A stretch of DNA of 64,000 nt from the NCBI GenBank assembly GCA_029448655.1, contig JACCLO010000065.1, positions 1-64,000 of the forward strand, in the 5' to 3' direction. The notes beneath the pieces were generated by a model. That model was not told the DNA's origin and searched no databases. It saw only the letters and a program-made list of their open reading frames with translations. Source of the stretch: Wolfiporia cocos. Its lineage: Eukaryota > Basidiomycota > Agaricomycetes > Polyporales > Phaeolaceae. A program made the translations under genes and the position numbers. Below, piece by piece: positions 51,056 through 62,097 of this stretch. Within the stretch, counting starts at the first letter, position 1. Every line of letters begins with the position of its first letter.

Positions 51056-53722
51056 TCAGACATGGGTTTCTCGTGGCCACCACGAATCAAGCAGTTCGCG
51101 GTCATCCTCAGCTTCAATTGGACCACAGGGCCGACCAGGCCAACCGATGGACTCGTTGCGCATCGCAGGGTAGAATACCTGACTGGCTTTGCCCGCCCAA
51201 TCAAAGTCGACAACCTTGATCTCCGCTTTTTCTTCGTCAACGATCCGCGCCATGATATTGCTCGACCTAAGGTCGCCGTGTACGAAGCCCTTTTTCTTGA
51301 GCAATTTCAGAACATTCTCCAATGATTCCCGTATAGCCTTACGGCACAGAGGGGTTAAATCACGTAAGAGGTCGTGTAAGCGCTTCCAATCCCCATCCAA
51401 GTGGTCCATGATGTAGGCAACAGGAGCACCTTCCAAGCAGACACACCCATGGAGGGTAGGCACGAGGCCTTCCTTCGCCAGAAGTCGATGTATGTCTTCG
51501 CCATAGGAACCGCTGACAAGCTTGACAACCACAGGTGTCTGCTCCGGCAACTTCTCCCGTGCAGAGGTCGTCGACAACGTTGCTGTGAACAAGCACTCGG
51601 TTGTGAGATCGACGACAAGAGGCTTCTTGAATGTGAGGGTCCCAGTGCTTGGTTTGTCGGCAGCGGTGTCGGCAGCGGTGTCGGCATACAGCGTGCAGGA
51701 TGAGTAGATTTGAGGGGTGCCACAAGGGAATGAGGGTGGTTCAGCGGTTGATGAAGCCAGCCTGTAGGACGACATTAACCTGATCCCACAGTGGCATTAT
51801 TGTGTTGGGCAACGTACTCCTTCAGCTCCTCTACTCCTTTAGCGAGCGCATACAGCAACCGTGCGAGCTGATTCTGTCGCTCTTTGGTGACGTCTGGTAG
51901 CATACAATACATTGCACTTAGTGGTTCCACTATGTAATCCTCTCCATCATAAAAACCGCCCTGCATGGACAGATGGGGTCCTGTGTGATAATCATAAGGG
52001 CGCCCAAGAACATGTATGTTTGGTTCAAAGTACATACCCAACAAGCATGGGAGAAACATTGGTGCACCCGCCTTCATGCACATCGAAGAGTTTTGACCAC
52101 AATCGAGTAGTCGTGCGCCACTTGCATGTAGACGTCATAGCCAGTTTCTGTCACAGATTTGGGACATGCCACTATTTTTCCCGTATTTTTACCTATTTAT
52201 CTGGTATTTCTACAACCTTGTAGACATTTACGCTGCTAAGCGCCCGTCTACACGTACACGCAACCAAACAACACGTACACAACGCGGTATACGTCCACTT
52301 GTCATAACAACACGTACATAACACGCTTGTACGCGTCAATGACTCAGCGGACTAACCTCCGGTGTCACGCGCCTTACTCATATCCCGATACCGGGCTATG
52401 TCAGTACAATTGGATAAGCGGCCCGCTCGTTATCACATGCCAATGACCTTACGATTACTCATATCCCGATCCCGGAATATAATAATCACATGCATGGCTT
52501 ACTAACGTAGCTACAGCCACTTCCACAACATGGACCTACGGTCCAAACAAACGATCTTACTGGTGCGGCCATTACCGGCGCACATGGTCTATGGTAGTTT
52601 ACGACTAAACCATATTAGTTATGTCTGCGCACAGACCACCTTCATGTTTGGCTCCCTTACCGGTAACCAAACAAAACATGTATATAAGTAGGGCTATCAC
52701 TGCGGATAAGCCTTAGATTTGTTCTCTGCATTCGCACAGTTACATACCATCTCTGCTTGCGCCCACTAGCCTCCTCACCAACCTTCTGCAACATCTTCAA
52801 GTCGTCTATAAGGTTATAGTGTGAGTCCCACAGTCTAGTCTGTGTCAGTTTCGCCCGCCTCACGCTTGTCCTCACGCAGGCAAACTGGGAAGATCTCCTC
52901 CTCGTCCATGAACAACGTTGCATCCGGTTTGCATACGGCACGGTCGAGTTTGGGAAAAAATTTGTGGTTGAGCCTAAAGTTAGGGAGCAGTCCTTGAACA
53001 CATTCGTTAAATTTCGCTGTGCGTGCGTTCTCATCGTCGAACGGGTTTCCCATCTCGTTGCACAATAAGGCGGCAGCACGGATGGAGGCAACCGCGATAG
53101 GGTCATCGGTGGCTGAAGAAAGGTCTGTGCCAAGTCGAATTCGGAAAAGACGAAAGACATCGTGGAGCGTGCATATCGGCACACCGCTCTTTTCAACGGG
53201 ACGCATACATAAGATGGCTGCGCGGGTTCTTTGTACGTCTGCCCACACGTCCGTCTTGGCAAATTCTGATGGTGCAGGGAGGGAGTTGAGCAGTACCCTG
53301 AAATAAAAGGCAAGGTTCGCATATTGTGTATTCAAATCATTCAGTTGTAACTCTTTTGAGTGCATGTCAGCTTGGGACTAGGGACGTCAGGAATAGATAG
53401 CAAGCCTACTTGCCATATCTGGGTAATCATCTGGGATGTTGATATGTACTTCCAAGTACTGCATTTCACCCAACTCCTTCTCTCCAGGAGCAGAAGCTGC
53501 ACTGACCACAAGTCCCATAATACTCATAGCGAGCTTAGCACCAACTGTACCAAGACCCTCCTCCTGCAGAAGCGGCAATATCTCTTTTTTTACATGTTCA
53601 ATCAAGCGGTTGACCTTTTTGGCTGCCTCCTCGACTAAGCTCTTTAGAGTTTTGTATTGAGGACGCGGCTTCTTGCGTGGTGATGATGGGGTGTCACTGG
53701 GACGTTTCAAACCCGATGACAT
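51056..53722 (-). pseudogene. Kinase-like gene with nuclease-like N-terminal region, split by a solo LTR
   Basis: On the minus strand exon 1 (53410-53722, MSSGLKRPSDTPSSPRKK, basic and possibly nuclear) joins through a 58-bp intron (53352-53409) to exon 2 (53351-52848). Exon 2 ends PDATLFMDEEEIFPVCLRED then KREAGET, a spacing (D...ExK-like) reminiscent of PD-(D/E)XK nuclease folds. The solo LTR interrupts here; beyond it the frame resumes (GYDVYMQVAHDYSIVV) but is shifted by two bases near 52085, continues (MFLPCLLGMYFEPN, VEPLSAMYCMLPDVT), breaks again near 51775, and ends in a kinase-like domain: VVKLVSG, FVHGDLRSSNIM (catalytic loop HGDxxxxN) and IKVVDFDWAGKA (DFD in place of DFG). The family is a basidiomycete-expanded kinase-like group of unknown substrate. 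It is dead as read. Confidence 0.75.
52149..52847 (+). mobile_element. Solo LTR (699 bp), target duplication GTTTC
   Basis: TGTCACAGATTTGGG at the start, CTAGTCTGTGTCA at the end, GTTTC at 52144-52148 and 52848-52852. TATA-like ATGTATATAAGTAGGG at about 52678. The terminal hairpin CACAG...CTGTG is present. It splits the kinase-like gene; a related fragment lies at 35431-35802. Confidence 0.9.
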
Positions 53723-54967
53723 GACACCGTGCTTGGGCTTGGGAGGGGGAGGGCTGTGGTGGTGGCAGTCAATAGGAGAGATGCGAGTCTACCTATCAGT
53801 AAGCAAGAGTCACCACGCTGCACTGGACGGCAACCAGTGCTCCGGTGACCATATATGCATGGTGTCCAGGGTCCCATGCTGACAAACCAGTGTGCCGACT
53901 CGCGGCATCGGTGGCGCTGGGCGTTTACGATCCATATTAATCCCTTCCAATTCACGGCAAGCTAGTACGCGATCACGAAGTCGACTCTCGCACTCAGAGT
54001 GAGAAGTCCGTTCATCTCGCGATCCCCGTCACCCAAATGCATCTGCACTAGCGAGGCACTTGTTCGCAAGGCACAGTGAGACACCACGCCCGTTCATCTC
54101 GCAATGATCGTCTAGGCTCGTGAACCCTTCGTGAATGGTGCACCTAGCAAGTCCCCTTCACGCTTTCATGTGTGCTGCGCACAGGCACCATTCTGATGCA
54201 GTTCCAGCCCACATAATGGCGGAGGTCGATAGCAAATCGGCTCACCAATGCGTGCTTTGATGCGTGCACAGCTGTGCTCATAGCCGATTTTATTGAGAAG
54301 TAAACCTAATCTTTCCGTGCCAAGAGACCCGCCGCAATGCCGTGAAACAATGTCTCAGGCTGTCGCCGTCATTGGATATAAACTTATGTTACGGTGTCAG
54401 AGAGCGTGTTCGGCAATGATGGAAGAAGTAACCATTCAACGAGAGTGTGGAAAATGGAAGATAGTGTGGCGCGCGGGATGGGAAGAGAAGGGTGCCACAC
54501 CGGCGAGGAGTGGCCGCGCCCCAACAGTGGTCGAGATGAGCCCGATGGATGCATAACACAAGGTGCTCTGTATCGAGACGGTATGAACAAAGGAAGCTGG
54601 TAGCGAGGTGTCACGGCGAATACTTTAGCTTCCTCATGCTGCGTTGGAATGCTAGGTGGTTTTGCACGGGGTTATTGGCATACCATTGTTAGAACAACAA
54701 GTTATTTGAGTATCGAATGCCGGATGACGGTAGTTAGGTGAGAGTTACATGCATTGCACATATCACCTTCCGCTTGCAATGGTCATGTAAACTAACACTA
54801 TCCCTTCTGAGGCGTGCGTGGACCGATCGCTTGTATACAGCTGTGTCTTGTTTCCTGTTTCATGCTACAGCTGCATGTGATGATCAACATGCAATGATTT
54901 GTACTAGAGCGTTTGTGATATCGAGCGAACTCACCGCGTTCTCTACTATAACATGGTTGTATTCCTT
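53723..54967. other. No supported gene
   Basis: The DNA upstream of the kinase-like gene start contains short frames at 53673-53882 and 54293-54603 without motifs or splice chains. Promoter sequences for the kinase-like gene would lie here. Confidence 0.4.
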
Positions 54968-57900
54968 TCACTGTCTCAGGCTCGCGGGAATTTCCACTAG
55001 GACCACCGGCATCCTTCCAACGAGTGTTGTACGATCGATGCTCTTTATCGTCTCTTCTATTTTGCAGCATATCCCTTCATTTGCGCGAAGCAACTCTTCC
55101 AAACTGTCAATGACAGCACGCCCAGAGGACGCATATTCGGCCTCGAGGTCGATAAGGCGGTTGAAGTGGGCGACACTGCAGTGGCCGTTCACAGGGATCA
55201 GCAGGTCCGCAAGAATGCGAAGTATGTATGGGCAGTCAGCACACCTATCCGCACGCATGTGCATAGGATCCTGCGCTGCCTCCCGGAGGATTGCACTCCG
55301 ATCAATGTGCACTTCTTCACGTACGCTGTCAAAGCGATCCGTGATCTTGCCGAAAATAGCCTGCGAGGGTCGAGCACATACTCAGCATACCGCAATATCC
55401 TTAGCAGCTTCTACGGCACCTGATGCAACTCCCGCAGAACATCTTCGATGTCTTGGACATTTGCAGTGGCTTCCTTGCACCGCGAGCGGTTCCCAGCACC
55501 CGTTATATTTGTTTTCCGGAATGAGCCACGTTCACGTCGCCCTATGAAAGGCTCGTGTTCAATATCCTGCAGCAGCAGTCCCAGTGACACTAACAACAAA
55601 AGTCAGAAGTGCGCCGTTGTATCTATGGATAAGTTTACCAGTAGCCCTCTCTCGCTTGTATGGGCTCAGCGATGTGGGCTGACTCCGAGAACCAATCTCA
55701 AAGTTCAACTCCGGCAACGGTTCGCATTCTTCCACGACTGGCGCGAAGGTAACGGAATGTCTAGGATGGGTCTTTCTCGTGGAGACAGAGTCTCCTGCAC
55801 AATCATCGACCTCAACAACCTTGCCAATTGGGGTAGATGTTACCTCCGTCAACTCAAAATCAGTTTGCTCAAGCTTTTCCGGAGAGGGAATGACGAGAGG
55901 AGCAGGAGAATGTATACGATCGGATCTTGGTGTGGTATTCGTTCCGAGCATGGAATCTGCTATGGTCGCATGTATCGCCTTGTTGGCAACTTCGGAGATG
56001 TCTGACATAGAATCTTCAGCGGTGGCTGGCTCCTCAGGCAGAGGCCCTGTATGAACATTACCAGATCCCGTCAAGAGGCTTTCAGATGCGGATGATGACA
56101 TAGACTTCTTGGACAGAGATGTGCATCCCAAAGTATTCAGTGTAGGCTGTATGGTTTCTTCATGGTGAACACCAGGAACTCCGCTCGTACTGTTGTCTAC
56201 AGTCGCAGATCTGTGAGGGGCTTCAGAAGTGAGGTTGGCCCATGGCGCAATCTTTCTTTTTGCTTGTGGACTGTTTTAGTATTAGCGTATGGCGTAGAAA
56301 GTGTCACGGTACACGCGCCTTAGCAATGTTGGTAGAACCTGACAATGGGTGAGCTTTCTCTTGCAAGGCAGGGTTCGACATTTCGACCCTCTGTAGTCCA
56401 CGACCATGATATGGCTTTCTCATCAATCACGAGAACGCAAGAGAACAAACATACCCTTTTGTCCGTTGTCGAAGCACTGGCTGCGAGAGCAGGGACCACA
56501 TGCTTTGCGTGTGTCTTGATTTTTACTTCCGATTGATTTTCCTTAGTCTCTTCGACAGGTTCGTCCTCGACGAACGTGTCAGATAGCTCATGCCTGTCAC
56601 ATAACGGATCGTCGTCCGAGGCTCCCTGGTAGATGATAGGGCCCGGCGGAGACGGTTTTGTCTTCCAGAGCTTTGCTTTATGAGGTCTACCTTTGGTCGT
56701 GCTCGACTGAGGGGCTTTGCTTTCCAGGGCAGGCTTATTGTCGGCCTTCTTGCGACGAGCAAACAAAGCTGTGAGAGGAGACAACGTGTTCCGAGTAGAC
56801 GAAAATGGATCGGATTCGGGTAGAGCACCATAGTCAATCATGTGGGAGCATGAGGTAGGAGAACATATTTTCTCCTTTTCGCCGTGATATCTGTTGGTTG
56901 CCCTAGTCGCCGCTGTAGAACGAGGCTGAAGCACCTGAGATTCCGTGCGCTCTGGAGGATCTGGTGTGCAAAGAGCGCTACGACCTGTCGGGGAAGTCTT
57001 GGATCGTTTATTGGCAACAGCGTCCTCTGCCAGCTTATCTGAGTTAGGACCGTCTTCGCTGCACTCAGTAGAATCTCGCTTTCTCTTGTAGGCCTTGGCG
57101 GCAACAGAGTTATTGGTCGACTTGCGGGTTTTCCCGGCAAGTCGGGATTCGGACGATTTGGCTGACCTAGTGGAGATTACTCTAGGGCCTTCCGACCGTT
57201 GCCTACGTTGAGGCGGGGCCAGCAGAACCGAGTCGACGTCAGATGGATCACATAGTTCCTCATCGCTTGCGCCAAAGGCTTCTCTTCGGACATTTTTCGA
57301 ACGCATATGGGGCGTAGATTTCATAGACTGACGTTCGTCGATAGCAGAAGATCTCGAACTAGTCGCGTTATCAAGGTCTGATCCGCAGCTGAGTTCGTCA
57401 CTGCTTTGGTTGGTATTGTAGACTAGCGGAAAGTTGACAGTGTTGATGAGCGCGGATGCTATGGATTGTGTGATACTCACATTGTTGGACTTTCTCAATC
57501 CTCTAGTGAGTGGAGATCAGTCATGGAAGAATGCGATCAATTTAGCGCACCTCGGATTGGCTTAGTTGTTTCATCGGCTTGCCCTGGGTGTCAAAATCTA
57601 AAACCAGTGGCGACGTCGCTAGTGATAGCTTCGGTGGGAGTATCTCTCTATACTTCTGTCCCTGCATTACGATACCGTGTCAGCACTCGCAAACCAGATA
57701 GAAAGTATAAGCTACGCTTTCTTACTTGACCTCTGTCGCGCAACGCATTTGCGAATCTGTCCAGATCGCCGCTCGTAAGAGTAAACGTTACAACTGGGCC
57801 GCTTTCGTCTATGCCAGAGGTTATCGGTTCTCCTCCGAGAATAGGAGGACTGCACATGACAATTTGCACCTGCGCGCCGACCCTCTCCTCGCCAGAACGC

Positions 57901-59348
57901 TCGCGCAGGATATCTATTTTGTGTATGGAAGTGTATGAGATTGTCAGGGATTCATATTGGTTATCCTGTATCGATGTATGAACATATAATCAGCTCGCCG
58001 TATGACGGACATCGAATAAGGTCAAAAGGCACACTTCTATGAGCATGTTCACGAGTATTGCCTTGGGATCGACATATAGCCTATCGCATCGTTGTGTTTG
58101 CCCACAGGCACAGACTTCTTCTATCGCAAAAGGCTGCGGGCTATATGGCGCCGGTCAGCGTGATAATACGGCAGCTTAAGTTACTCACAAAGTCCGGTCG
58201 CCAGCAGCCAGTGCTTCGGCAATCTTCCGTGAGGTCACGTCCCAGTCCTCCGAGGGCACGTTCTCAAGCAGCCCCGTGACCTTTTTGTCCGATGCTGGTG
58301 GTTTCCGGGGGAGACGACTTGCTGAACACAGACTGGATGAATGCAGTACGGTTTGCGCGACCGGAGGCAGCCCCCTTCGTTGAAGGCAATAGACGCGCAA
58401 ATAGCGTCAACAAGCTCTCCAGAGGAAGGAAATCTGGATCATGGTATCGGAATCTGACATGACGCTGCTTCGAGAGAGCTTACCTTTGGTGCGCCAGATG
58501 GTGGCTCCGAGGCGACGACTACGCACAAGAAATGGTATGCGGCATAGTAAGGTAAAATGGAATCAGGCTCACCCTCCAAGGATTTGGTCGTCACGAAGCG
58601 TGTGTTGATTGGCGTGATGCATCGCAGCAGAATCGGCGAGAAGAGTATATGCCTGGTAATGTCGAAATGAGTGTAAGTTTGGCGCATAAATAAAGGTGTA
58701 AGAGACCGTACAGTGCATCGTAAACCAGTACTTATCATCGGAGCAGTTGGTGAGAAACATATGTCGCATAGATTGGGAAAAAGCGTGGCTGCTATGACGT
58801 CCTTTGCTTTGCTACTTTTGCCTTTGTCTAGCGCACCCATGAGCCCATCTGAAGAAGGGAATGGGGATGGAGATTACCGTTTTCACTTTCATCGAGAAAA
58901 TCCTGGACATAGTCAGCTTCCCGGACAAAGCGTAAACATCGAACTAAAGCATACGAGAACACCGGACAAGAGAGAGTTGAGCACTCCTTCCCATAACCCC
59001 TGTTGCTCATTCTGCTGCTTTCTAAGAGTTGGGAGAACCTTCTCGTGATAGACCTTGTAGAAAATCGCGGCAGCGGCTTCAAGGGCAGGCTGCGGAAAAG
59101 CAGAGTATATGGGAAGAAGGGGCCTGCGCAGACACTGAGATAACACTTTGGATGCTTGCTCGGATATCGTGGATAAATTCTATATGATGATGAACAGACA
59201 TCCACTGAGCCCCAAATAGCTGCCTTACGAGTAAGACGAGGTGGGAGGACACCTTCTCGAGGGCCTCTGCTAGACTTTTGCTATTCTTGGCGCGAGATTT
59301 TGAGATAGTCTGCTGCAGCAATTTGAAAGGAGAATCGGAGGCAGACAT
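54968..59348 (-). CDS. Probable meiotic chromosome-axis protein (Red1/SYCP2-like architecture), many introns
   Basis: The minus-strand exon chain starts MSASDSPFKLLQQTISKSRA at 59348 (exon 59229-59348, then 58955-59158) and ends at 54968. N-terminal exons are helical repeat-like (ALEAAAAIFYKVYHEKVLPT, SGVLDFLDESEN, HILFSPILLRCIT, SLLTLFARLLPSTK). Then comes a strand-rich block with PH-like character (VPSEDWDVTSRKIAEALAAG, QYESLTISYTSIHKIDI, PVVTFTLTSGDLDRFANAL; about 58400-57730). A long basic/serine-rich disordered region follows (57380-55600), and a C-terminal coiled coil (ELHQAIFGKITDRFDSVREE, HFNRLIDLEAEYASSGRAVI, LEELLRANEGICCKIEETI). ARM-like, PH-like, disorder and terminal coiled coil is the layout of Red1/SYCP2 axis proteins that organise meiotic chromosome loops. 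Homology is inferred from layout, not sequence identity. Three single-base frame breaks occur in the N-terminal exons (near 58710, 58350 and 58285). Confidence 0.5.
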
Positions 59349-59718
59349 TTCAAGTGGTGGGTGTACAAGGAGTAACTAGTATGGCTGTCAAGAACAAGGC
59401 GCGACGCGGAAACGCGTAGTGTCACATCCATCACAAATACGTGACGCGACGCAACGCACGCGCTACTAGACATCTCTGAATTAAGACGCCGATTCGAGCC
59501 GACGTTGTCCAGAATACAAGCTTGTGCTTCTGCGGACGCTTCAAACATAGCTGGTATATGTATGGTATATGATATTTCTCATTAGCAGAAAGTAGCCACC
59601 CTTGCCGCTCGTTTGTCTTCAGGGCGAGGTATGCGATAATGGTACAAGACAAGAAAGAAGCATAACCAAAGCTGGCGTAGAGTGACAAGAATGTCCGAAC
59701 AATGCATACGAGAGCCAA

Positions 59719-60880
59719 TCACTCATACATCTTGTCTCCGTCGGTCTCAACGCCATAGAACTGCCACATCCGATGCGCCTCCAAGTCCGGCATCCCATCC
59801 ATCTTCGCGCCCACTTCTCCGTCAACCTCATATAGCTGTTTAGTCTATAAATGAAGTCTTATGAGGCACCAAACAGCAACTAGGAAAGGAGGGAGGGGGG
59901 GTTGCTCACGAGACAGAGCGTAGTCTTGATCATCGGAGGGCCAGGCGTAAATTGCTCGAAGTCGTCGTTTGACGAGTCTGCTTGATCCCTAGCGAATAAG
60001 TGCGGATGTGGTACGTGCAAATGTTCATCACCACCCTCCGTGGCAGAATCTACTAGCATGTCGGGCGCAGCGGGATTACTTGGGACAGCGACCTGCATTG
60101 TTCGCTTGACACGTATGAGTCTTTCTTCGATCCATCGAGTATAACTGCATCTGAAATTGCCCGTGCGACAAGATCGGTAATAGATTTCTGACCAGTGCAA
60201 AGTAGCTTAAAATAGCATGAGTACATGATGCTGATTCTCAAAAAAGTGAGGATGCGTACAATGAGCTCGGCGCTGATCTCGCGCCTGCCAAGTGTTCGAA
60301 CAACACGCTCTTCTTTGCCGTCGGAGCCTGGAGTTGTCTTACCAGCCTTGATGCTCGAAGGGTCGAGCCGGTCTCCGAGAATCGTTGTTATTTTCAGCTC
60401 TGACAGCAACGAGACGAGTGTGCAAAAGAAATCAACACAGCTGGCCCGGCACACGTAGCGATCTGCACTGGTGTGAGTGCGTCCCTGTCCTCGGCGTGAG
60501 GGGTAGTCGGCGGATCGAAGAACCCAGGGGGAAGTGGCTGCCCGTGAACGATCGTCGTGTTGGCAGTGGAGTCATACTCCGAGAACTGGTGAGGGCACCG
60601 TAGATCCTCTGCCCATAGCGACCGTAAAGCTTCGTAGCCACCCGGCAGCGCGAACTCCCCGAGGTCGATCGGACCGGCGCGAAGCATTTGATCGAAGAGG
60701 AGGTACCTGCGAAGCTGGGGCGTCGTGAAATAGTGCCGCACCTGCTCGAAGTCTTCGAGGATGACGTCTCGATTGGCGAGGATAGTGAGCGCTTGAGCTT
60801 CGAGTGGGAGACCAATATTGCGATCAGTGTCGAAACCTATGGCCGGGGTTCGGAGGAGGATTCGATCACCCACCCACCAG
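59719..60880 (-). CDS. Hypothetical protein gene, several exons
   Basis: Clear exon-like blocks on the minus strand: GFDTDRNIGLPLEAQALTIL and DFEQVRHYFTTPQLRRYLLF (about 60840-60660), FALPGGYEALRSLWAEDLRC, GQPLPPGFFDPPTTPHAEDR (about 60520), ERVVRTLGRREISAELI (about 60310-60260), WIEERLIRVKRTMQVAVPSN (about 60140), and a clean last exon 59719-59835 (LYEVDGEVGAKMDGMPDLEA to GDKMYE, preceded by a proper TAAACAG acceptor). Two steps between blocks are off by a base or two (near 60150 and 60430). I do not recognise the family. The start is not fixed; an ATG near 60905 is a candidate. Confidence 0.5.
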
Positions 60881-61149
60881 CTCGTCCCATTTTCCCACAC
60901 TAGTCTCCGCCAGCGTCCACACGTCCTCCTCCTCCCGGCCCTCCTCGTTCCTCCCAAGGAGCAAGCATCACGTGTCCTCTGACCCCGCCCACGGCGCGAG
61001 CGGCACCGTCCTCTTAGTATCAGCATGAACATACGCCGCAGGCACAGTCGGGACGCCGTGCACGGTCACAGCAGCAAGTGTGGCCGGCGCCCGGCGCCCG
61101 GAGTTACCATATCAATAAATCAGCACCGAGCCGCTATGAGAGGGCAGGG

Positions 61150-61760
61150 ATTGGAAGGGAAGGGGATGAACATGAGCGCGGTCGCGACGTCAGTCACAAA
61201 CGGCGTGTGGAGGAGGCCGGTCCACCGGACGTGCACCGCGTCTGCGACGGACGCCGGCGCGGGCGGCGCGTAGACGGCAACGTAAGGGTCGGTAGCGTCG
61301 CCAGCGTGCGGCCTGCCGCGGCCGAGTGAGTGAGGTGAGATCGGCGTGTGAAAGGGAGATGGCGCAGCTCACCGCTGTGCGTGTAGGCATGCCATTCCAG
61401 CCTACTGAAAGAGCGCAGATACGTCCTCCTCCCAGTCTGCCTGCCCGTTTGCGTCGTGTGGCGCCCGGGCGCAGGGGAAGGACGTGGAGAGGTGTATCGC
61501 GGGCAGCGTCGTGACGGTCGGCGAGACTACGTGTGCGAGGGATGCTTCCAGGGGGTGAGTGCGAGTGCATATGAAGAGTTACTATATATGCGGGACCGAT
61601 CGCGGCAAACGGGACGCAGGACACCTGACTGCAAGGCGTAGAGCACGCGCCGTGGGCCACGGAGCGTGTCCCAGCCCGATAGCGCCGCGTGCTGCTTCGT
61701 GTTCAGCGGGACCACGTCGAGAGGAGCGAGCACCGCAACGCTGTCACCGCGGCGGGATGA
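61150..61760 (-). pseudogene. Possible RNase P/MRP subunit Rpp40-like fragment
   Basis: The minus strand encodes GDSVAVLAPLDVVPLNTKQH and GWDTLRGPRRVLYALQSG (about 61750-61630), then DWEEDVSALFQ, and after a CAG acceptor HAGDATDPYVAVYAPPAPAS and VHVRWTGLLHTPFVTDVATA (about 61305-61170). An acidic helix, then DPYxxxYxPP, then a WxGxxxPxFV strand is the C-terminal pattern I associate with Rpp40, a protein subunit of the tRNA- and rRNA-processing RNase P/MRP complex. Pieces lie in different frames with uncertain introns. The assignment is tentative. Confidence 0.3.
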
Positions 61761-62097
61761 AGACAAGATGGACACAGACGCAGTAATTAAGGCATAGGGC
61801 GGACGGTGTGGGCGTGATAACACATGTAACTAACTTTCACAATCCTGTACGTCCTCCCGTTGCTCGAGTCTCGTATTGTATTCGTTTCAGACCTGCCCTG
61901 TACGCACAATTGAGATCCCTTATTAGGATGTCCCGAGATTCGGCACCGCTCGTCGATCGATCGCATGCGGGGACTCAAACCCGCCGTCATTTGTCGTCGC
62001 CCTCGGTCTCGCGCCTTTTCCTTTTCGCTGGATCGCTACGCTCGTCCCATATTTTCCTGGCTTTGCACGCCCTGCCTCATCCCACCCCGCTACGGCG

